Part shown: one piece after another, positions 5,197 through 9,265 of the stretch
Numbering within the stretch: the stretch's first letter is position 1
Layout of the letters: every line of letters begins with the position of its first letter
NCBI GenBank assembly: GCA_019348435.1
Contig: JAHWJM010000080.1
Span: forward strand, 1-9,265
DNA from: Actinomycetota bacterium
GTDB taxonomy: Bacteria; Actinomycetota; Thermoleophilia; Solirubrobacterales; Solirubrobacteraceae
Reading direction: 5' to 3'
DNA: 9,265 nucleotides
The notes under the pieces: model-generated
Told to the model about the DNA's origin: nothing
The model's database searches: none
Seen by the model: the letters and a program-made list of their open reading frames with translations, nothing else
Position numbers and translations under genes: made by a program

Positions 5197-6021
5197 ATGT
5201 CCAACGCGCTTTCTGCTCGCCGTCTCATCTGCGGCGCGCTTCTGGCGGTAGCAGTGCCACTGACACTCCAGGCTTCGGCCGGAGCACAGGAGGGAGGGCC
5301 GTGCCCGAACGACACGCAGGCGCCGATCAGCGGCACCGCCGGACCGGAGACGCTCAACGGCACGCCGGGGCCCGACCGCATCCTCGCCGGGGAGGGCGAC
5401 GACATCGTCAACGGCCTGCAGGGAAACGACTGTCTGCGCGGCGGCAGCGGCTTTGACGAGATGTCCGGCGGCAGCGGCACGGACACGATCTTCGGCGAAG
5501 ACGGACCCGACGACCTCAACGGCGGCGCCGATGCGGACGCCATCTTCGGCGGCGAGGGCTTTGACTTCCTCTCCGGCGGCCTCGGCGACGACGAGCTGCG
5601 GGGCGAGACGGGGCCGGACGACATCAACGGCGGCCGCGGTGATGACACGCTCACCGGCGGTGACGGCATCGACTACCTGGAGGGCGGCCTCGGCCGAGAC
5701 CGTCTGGACGGCGACGACGACCGCGACCGGCTCTCCGGCGGCGACGGCCGTGACCGGCTCTACGGCGACGACGGCAACGACCGGCTCTCCGGCGGCCTCG
5801 ACGGCGACCGGCTCTCCGGCGGCGGCGGGAACGACAGGATCGACGGCGGCGACGGACGCAACAGCTACTTCGGTGGCTCGGGCAACGACGTCATCGACGC
5901 GGCCAACGGCAGCGTCGAGACCATCAGCTGCGGCAGCGGCCGCGACACCGTCCGCGCCGACGGCAGAGATCGCCTTCGAGACTGCGAGCGGGTCTTCCGC
6001 CTGACGCTCCGCAAGCGCTGA
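5197..6021 (+). CDS. Secreted RTX-type calcium-binding repeat protein
   Basis: This is a 274-residue predicted exported protein. Residues 1-30 form a Sec-type signal peptide: basic ARR, hydrophobic LICGALLAVAVPLTL, and an ASAGA cleavage region, with likely cut near residue 28 or 30. Residues about 46-232 are some twenty nonapeptide repeats of the GGxGxDxLx type (for example LSGGDGRDR, LYGDDGNDR, LSGGGGNDR), which in hemolysin-type proteins fold as a parallel beta roll binding Ca2+ at each turn. The C-terminal 40 residues (ETISCGSGRDTVRADGRDRLRDCERV) carry Cys245 and Cys263, a probable disulfide-stabilised cap. Cys36 and Cys79 could form a second bond. There is no protease, lipase or other catalytic domain and no type I secretion partner, so the role may be structural, adhesive or calcium buffering in the envelope. 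It lies downstream of the PuuD-like gene but has its own strong ribosome binding site, and it ends at a bidirectional hairpin facing cdsA. Confidence 0.9.
   Translation: MSNALSARRLICGALLAVAVPLTLQASAGAQEGGPCPNDTQAPISGTAGPETLNGTPGPDRILAGEGDDIVNGLQGNDCLRGGSGFDEMSGGSGTDTIFGEDGPDDLNGGADADAIFGGEGFDFLSGGLGDDELRGETGPDDINGGRGDDTLTGGDGIDYLEGGLGRDRLDGDDDRDRLSGGDGRDRLYGDDGNDRLSGGLDGDRLSGGGGNDRIDGGDGRNSYFGGSGNDVIDAANGSVETISCGSGRDTVRADGRDRLRDCERVFRLTLRKR
5332..5892 (+). repeat. In-frame 27-bp-phase repeats encoding the RTX nonapeptides
   Basis: The DNA coding for residues about 46-232 repeats with a 27-base period. The string GACCGGCTCTCCGGCGGC recurs exactly at 5725, 5779 and 5806, spacings of 54 and 27. 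Earlier units are more diverged, suggesting recent duplication or gene conversion near 5700-5830. It is coding sequence, not a CRISPR array. Confidence 0.8.
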
Positions 6022-6037
6022 CACGACGACACGCACA

Positions 6038-6065
6038 GAGACGCCCTGCCGCGGCAGGGCGTCTC
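6038..6065. terminator. Bidirectional hairpin terminator between the RTX-like gene and cdsA
   Basis: A perfect 28-bp palindrome with half-site GAGACGCCCTGCCG lies 16 bases after the RTX-like stop and 7 bases after the cdsA stop on the other strand. The stem is very GC-rich. No run of T follows on either side, so it would act as a U-tract-independent terminator or as an RNA 3'-end stabiliser. Its position between convergent genes supports the role for both. Confidence 0.75.
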
Positions 6066-6072
6066 GGGCGCC

Positions 6073-6927
6073 CTACAGCAGCGCGAGCCAGACGTAATAG
6101 CCGACGACGGTCGTGAACAGCACCGCGTCGAGCCGATCCAGCGCGCCGCCGTGCGGGCCGAACAGCCGGCCGGTGTCCTTCGTGCCGGCGTCGCGCTTGA
6201 CGAAGGACTCGAAGAGGTCTCCCAGCGGGGCGGCGAGCGCGACGCCGATGCCGAGCAGGAGCGCGTCGGTGCCCGACAGCCAGTCCTGGTAGGTGCCGGC
6301 CAGCCACGTCGCCACGACCGCGGTGACCATCCCGATCGCAAGGCCCTCCACGGTCTTGTTCGGCGAGATCGCCGGAGCGAGCTTGCGCCGCCCGAACCAG
6401 CGTCCGCCGATGTACGCGCCAGAGTCGCCGACGAACGTGCCGACGAGGATGTCGACGATGATGCCGCCGCCGTGCGGCAGGTCGCGCAGCAGCACCCCGT
6501 GGGCCAGCGAGACGCCGATCCAGACGACGCCGAAGACGGTGATCGCCATCCCCAGCGTGCCGGCCTTCTGCTGCATGAGCGTGACCGCGAACAGGACGGG
6601 AAAGAACGCCAGCAGCGTCAGCAGGACGTGAAAGCCGTCGCCGAAGTACGCGGCGAGGATCAGCGCGATGACGCCGATGAAGCCGGCCAGCCGGACCGGC
6701 TGGGCGTCGGCATAGAGGTCGAAGAGCTCGCCGGCGGCGATGATCGCCAGCGGCAGGATGCCGAGCGCGAACCACCACTCGCCGAGCGCGATGATCACGA
6801 TCGCGTAGACGACCGCCGGGATCGCGACGAGCAGCCGCCCGACCAGCTCCGAGCGCGGCGAGCCGCGCCGCGGCCGCCGGGACGCCGCCGAGGGACGTCG
6901 GCGGACGCCGGGCGGGCGGGCGGCCAT
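6073..6927 (-). CDS. cdsA: Phosphatidate cytidylyltransferase (CDP-diglyceride synthase)
   Basis: CdsA makes CDP-diacylglycerol from phosphatidate and CTP, the precursor of membrane phospholipids, and is an integral membrane enzyme. The 284-residue protein opens with a basic, Arg/Pro-rich cytoplasmic stretch (residues 1-26). Several hydrophobic helices follow (for example 29-48, 52-66, 79-94, 100-118, 126-146, 198-210, 268-284). VGDSGAYIGGRWFGRRKLAPAISPNKTVEG (166-195) is the conserved catalytic loop. The PROSITE-type signature runs from Ser241 to Asp267: S-FVKR....KD.G..F..HGG.LDR.D, all key positions present. The ATG at 6927 shares one base with the uppS stop (TGATG), so translation is probably coupled. 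The frame remains open further upstream, but those residues are a shadow of uppS. It is the last gene of the tsf-to-cdsA block and ends at the shared hairpin. Confidence 0.95.
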   Translation of the reverse strand: MAARPPGVRRRPSAASRRPRRGSPRSELVGRLLVAIPAVVYAIVIIALGEWWFALGILPLAIIAAGELFDLYADAQPVRLAGFIGVIALILAAYFGDGFHVLLTLLAFFPVLFAVTLMQQKAGTLGMAITVFGVVWIGVSLAHGVLLRDLPHGGGIIVDILVGTFVGDSGAYIGGRWFGRRKLAPAISPNKTVEGLAIGMVTAVVATWLAGTYQDWLSGTDALLLGIGVALAAPLGDLFESFVKRDAGTKDTGRLFGPHGGALDRLDAVLFTTVVGYYVWLALL

Positions 6928-7607
6928 CAGCGGCCCCCGAAGCGCCGCCGGCGGACGGCGTACTCCATCATCGCCGCCTCGAAGTCGCGGCGATCGAAAT
7001 CCGGCCACAGCGCTTCGCTGAAGACGAGCTCGGAGTAGGCGGACTGCCACATGAGGTAGTTGCTCAGGCGCTTCTCGCCGCTCGTGCGGATGATGAGGTC
7101 CGGGTCGTGCATCTCGGGCGCGTAGAGCAGCTTGCGGAAGTCGTCCTCGTCGCCGCCCTCGAAGCGCTTGGCGGCGTCGACGATCTCCGCGCGGCCGCCG
7201 TAGTTGAAGGCGACGTACAGCGTGATCTTGTCGTTGCCGGCAGTCAGCGCCTCGGCCCACTGCATCTGCTCGACGAGCTTGGGGTCGACGCCCTCGCGGC
7301 GCCCGACGAAGCGGATCCGCACGCCGCTGTCGTGCAGCTCGGGCGTCTCCTCGACGATCCGCTCGGCGAACATCGCCATGAGGCCGCTGACCTCGTCCTG
7401 CGGGCGCGTCCAGTTCTCCGTCGAGAACGAGTAGACCGTCAGCTCGAGCACGCCGAGCTCGCCGGCGTCGCGCAGGCGGGCCTTGAGGTTGTCGGCGCCG
7501 GCGCGGTGACCGTCGATGGTCGGCAGGCCGCGCGACTTCGCCCAGCGCCCGTTGCCATCGGTGATGATCGCGACGTAGCGCGCCGCCTCGCCGCCCTGCG
7601 CCGACAC
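6927..7607 (-). CDS. uppS: Undecaprenyl diphosphate synthase (cis-prenyltransferase)
   Basis: UppS condenses isopentenyl diphosphate onto farnesyl diphosphate in cis to make the C55 carrier lipid of peptidoglycan and other wall polymers. The 226-residue protein has TDGNGRWA with the catalytic Asp17, GHRAG (33-37), YSFSTENWTRP (59-69), FNYGGR (134-139), DLIIRTSGEKRLSNYLMWQSAYSEL (170-194; Arg174, Arg180, Glu193 for IPP/Mg binding) and LWPDF. It is somewhat shorter at the N-terminus than the usual 240-260 residues. The first motif reads YVAIITDGNGRWA where H-V-A-I-I-M-D is usual. The GTG start at 7607 overlaps the frr stop by one base (TAGTG) and has GAGG four bases upstream, inside frr. It could make a shorter polyprenyl chain, since chain length is not readable from motifs alone. 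Confidence 0.95.
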   Translation of the reverse strand: MSAQGGEAARYVAIITDGNGRWAKSRGLPTIDGHRAGADNLKARLRDAGELGVLELTVYSFSTENWTRPQDEVSGLMAMFAERIVEETPELHDSGVRIRFVGRREGVDPKLVEQMQWAEALTAGNDKITLYVAFNYGGRAEIVDAAKRFEGGDEDDFRKLLYAPEMHDPDLIIRTSGEKRLSNYLMWQSAYSELVFSEALWPDFDRRDFEAAMMEYAVRRRRFGGR

Positions 7608-8173
7608 TAGACCTCGAGGATCTCTTCTTCTTTGCCCTTCAGCAGCGCGTCGAGCTCGGCGATCTTGTCGTTCGTGAGTTTCGTCAGGCTCGTCTCGGCG
7701 CGGTGCTCCTCGTCGGCGCCGACGTCGCCGCCGTCCTTGAGCTCGCGCAGGTCGTGCATGACGTCGCGGCGCACGTTGCGAATCGCGATCCGGCCCTCCT
7801 CGGCGATGTGGCGGACCATCTTCACGAACTCGCGCCGGCGCTCCTCCGTCAGCTGCGGGATGACGAGCCGGATGATGTTGCCGTCATTGCTGGGCGTCAG
7901 CCCGAGGTTCGCCTCGGTGATGCCCTTCTCGATTGCCTTCATCGACGACTTGTCGTAGGGCTGCACCGTCAGCAGCTGCGCCTCGGCGGCGTTGATCGTG
8001 GCGAGCTGGCGCAGCGGTGTCGAGACGCCGTAGTAGTCGACGTGGACGCGGTCGAGCAGCGCCGGGCTCGCCCGCCCGGTGCGGACGGAGGCGAACTCGT
8101 GGTTGGTCGCCTCGACGGACTTGCTCATCCGGTCGGCGGCGTCCTCCAGCAATTCGTCGATCAGCTCACTCAT
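7607..8173 (-). CDS. frr: Ribosome recycling factor
   Basis: RRF works with EF-G to split post-termination ribosomes in the cytoplasm. The 188-residue length is normal (about 185). Domain I helices show VRTGRASPALLDRVHVDYYG (30-49), the hallmark first-helix end, then the domain II strands STPLRQLATINAAEAQLLTVQPYD and NDGNIIRLVIPQLTEERR (97-114). The final long helices contain AEEGRIAIRNVRRDVMHDLR with Arg132, Arg135 and Arg136 in the rRNA-contact region. The ATG at 8173 lies inside pyrH, overlapping its end by 8 bases, and the TAG overlaps the uppS GTG by one base, so the three genes are probably translated in a coupled manner. Confidence 0.97.
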   Translation of the reverse strand: MSELIDELLEDAADRMSKSVEATNHEFASVRTGRASPALLDRVHVDYYGVSTPLRQLATINAAEAQLLTVQPYDKSSMKAIEKGITEANLGLTPSNDGNIIRLVIPQLTEERRREFVKMVRHIAEEGRIAIRNVRRDVMHDLRELKDGGDVGADEEHRAETSLTKLTNDKIAELDALLKGKEEEILEV

Positions 8174-8903
8174 CTCGCGTCACCACCACCGTTCCCACCC
8201 GTTCGCCGGACACTATCCGCTCGATGTTGCGCTCGTCGTTCATGTTGAAGACGTAGAGCGGCATCTGATTCTCGGCGCAGAGCGTCAGCGCCGTGTAGTC
8301 CATCACCCGCAGACCGCGCCGCAGCGCGTCCATGTGGCTGATCTCGCGGATCAGCGTCGCGTCGGAGTCGGTTCGTGGGTCGCCGGTCAGCACGCCTTCG
8401 ACGCCGTTCTTGGCCATGAGGATCGCCTCGGCGTGGATCTCGACGGCGCGCAGCGCGGCCGCCGTGTCCGTCGTGAAGAACGGGTTGCCGGTGCCGGCCG
8501 CGAAGATCACGATGCGGCCCTTCTCGAGGTGGCGCATCGCCCTGCGGCGTATGTAGGGCTCCGCGACCTCCGAGATCGTGATCGCCGACTGCACGCGGGT
8601 GTTGGCGCCCTCCTTCTCCAGCGCGTCCTGCATCGTCAGCGCGTTGAGGACGGTGGCCATCATCCCCATGTAGTCGGCCGTCGCCCGATCCATCCCCGCG
8701 GCAGCGCCCTTGAGGCCCCGGTAGATGTTGCCGGCGCCCACGACGAGCGCGATCTCGACACCGCTGCGGTGCACGCCGGCGATCTGCGCGGCGATCGCCC
8801 GCACGCGCTCAGGATCGGTCCCGTAGTCGAGGTCGCCCATCAGCGCCTCGCCGGACAGCTTGAGCAGGACCCGCTTGAAGGCGGGCGCGGACGCCGGGGT
8901 CAT
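8166..8903 (-). CDS. pyrH: Uridylate kinase (UMP kinase)
   Basis: PyrH phosphorylates UMP to UDP in pyrimidine nucleotide synthesis; the bacterial enzyme is a hexamer of the amino-acid-kinase fold regulated by GTP and UTP. The 245-residue protein has RVLLKLSGEAL (Lys15 in the phosphate-binding site), VVGAGNIYRG (54-63), DRATADYMGMMATVLNAL (72-89), GRIVIFAAGTGNPFFTTDTAAALRA (129-153) and MDYTALTLC (201-209), all diagnostic. The ATG at 8903 is 21 bases after the tsf stop; no good Shine-Dalgarno sequence is seen there, so re-initiation after tsf is plausible. Its 3' end overlaps frr by 8 bases. Confidence 0.97.
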   Translation of the reverse strand: MTPASAPAFKRVLLKLSGEALMGDLDYGTDPERVRAIAAQIAGVHRSGVEIALVVGAGNIYRGLKGAAAGMDRATADYMGMMATVLNALTMQDALEKEGANTRVQSAITISEVAEPYIRRRAMRHLEKGRIVIFAAGTGNPFFTTDTAAALRAVEIHAEAILMAKNGVEGVLTGDPRTDSDATLIREISHMDALRRGLRVMDYTALTLCAENQMPLYVFNMNDERNIERIVSGERVGTVVVTRDE

Positions 8904-8924
8904 CGCCGAGCCACGGCAGCGAGC

Positions 8925-9265
8925 CTACTCGCCGACCGCGAACCGGGTGAAGCGCCGGATGACGACGTTCTCGCCGGTCTTCGCCGACAGGTCCCCGCGC
9001 AGCTCCTCGATCGTCTTGCCGTCGAACTTGTCGGCGTTGACGTGCGGCTGCTTGAGCAACACCGTCTCCTCCATCCACTTGCGCAGCTTGCCCTCGGCGA
9101 TCTTCGCGCGCACGTTCTCCGGCTTGTCGGCCGCCTGGCCCTCGAAGATCCGCAGCTCGCTCTCGCGTTCGGATTGCGGGATCTCCTCCTCGGAGACGTA
9201 CCGCGTCGAGGGCGATCCCGCGATGTGCATCGCGACATCCTTGGCGAACGCCACGAACTCGTCGT
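8925..9265 (-). CDS. tsf: Elongation factor Ts, C-terminal part, cut by the right edge
   Basis: EF-Ts exchanges GDP for GTP on EF-Tu. Only about the last 113 residues are in the window. The frame reads DEFVAFAKDVAMHIAG, then RYVSEEEIP, the dimerisation-domain helices (GKLRKWMEETVLLKQPHVN) and the conserved ending GENVVIRRFTRFAVGE before TAG at 8927-8925. An internal GTG at 9254 is a normal Val codon of this protein, not its start, because conserved EF-Ts residues precede it. The neighbouring order tsf-pyrH-frr is the usual bacterial one, and rpsB would be expected just beyond the edge. Confidence 0.95.
   Translation of the reverse strand, partial: DEFVAFAKDVAMHIAGSPSTRYVSEEEIPQSERESELRIFEGQAADKPENVRAKIAEGKLRKWMEETVLLKQPHVNADKFDGKTIEELRGDLSAKTGENVVIRRFTRFAVGE

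Noticed and set aside
5332..5892. Reading the 27-base repeats as a CRISPR array
   Set aside because: There are no unique spacers, the period stays in frame, and every unit encodes an RTX nonapeptide.
4954..6036. Minus-strand frame opposite the RTX-like gene, rich in Ala-Val repeats
   Set aside because: The periodic Ala/Val pattern is simply the complement of the 27-base RTX repeats; no start signal or motif.
6928..7260. N-terminal extension of CdsA
   Set aside because: These residues are an out-of-frame reading of uppS; the TGATG junction gives a better start.

Overview
The window is high-GC DNA (about 70% in most stretches) with strong G/C preference at third codon positions. It carries a core bacterial block whose order, read on the minus strand, is tsf-pyrH-frr-uppS-cdsA ... 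dxr-M50 protease ... ispG. This order is typical of Actinobacteria and relatives. The secreted calcium-binding repeat protein with a Cys-paired C-terminus suggests the class Thermoleophilia (Solirubrobacterales-like). That assignment is an inference from gene content and protein style; no rRNA is present.

Layout from right to left on the minus strand. The 3' part of tsf (EF-Ts) enters from the right edge. It is followed by pyrH (UMP kinase), frr (ribosome recycling factor), uppS (undecaprenyl diphosphate synthase) and cdsA (CDP-diglyceride synthase). The last four are tightly packed, with 1- or 8-nt overlaps. A convergent pair then meets at a 28-bp perfect palindrome: cdsA from the right, and from the left a plus-strand gene for a secreted RTX-type repeat protein. 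Upstream of the RTX gene on the plus strand is a class I glutamine-amidotransferase-like peptidase C26 (PuuD-like). Divergent from it is dxr (MEP pathway), followed 4 nt later by a site-2 (M50/RseP/Rip1-type) protease. The protease gene ends tail-to-tail with a plus-strand gamma-glutamylcyclotransferase-like gene, the two stop codons overlapping inside CTAG. Divergent from that gene is ispG (MEP pathway).

The core genes serve translation (EF-Ts, RRF), pyrimidine nucleotides (PyrH), isoprenoid precursors (Dxr, IspG), the undecaprenyl carrier (UppS), phospholipid precursors (CdsA) and envelope-stress proteolysis (M50). In many actinobacteria dxr, rip1 and ispG are contiguous. Here two plus-strand insertions split the block, and both contain an enzyme of predicted gamma-glutamyl chemistry.

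The most striking observation is at the left end. IspG is normal through its iron-sulfur cluster ligands (Cys263, Cys266, Cys298, Glu305) up to Lys317. The expected C-terminus is then replaced, in frame, by 112 residues that resemble no IspG and look like the end of a phage structural protein, perhaps a tail tape-measure protein. A/T-ending codons jump from 1 of 61 just before the junction to 26 of 112 after it. A second unrecognised gene follows through a TGATG overlap and runs off the edge. This is either a genuine phage/host recombination junction or an assembly chimera; the sequence alone cannot decide. I saw no tRNA, rRNA, CRISPR array or insertion sequence.
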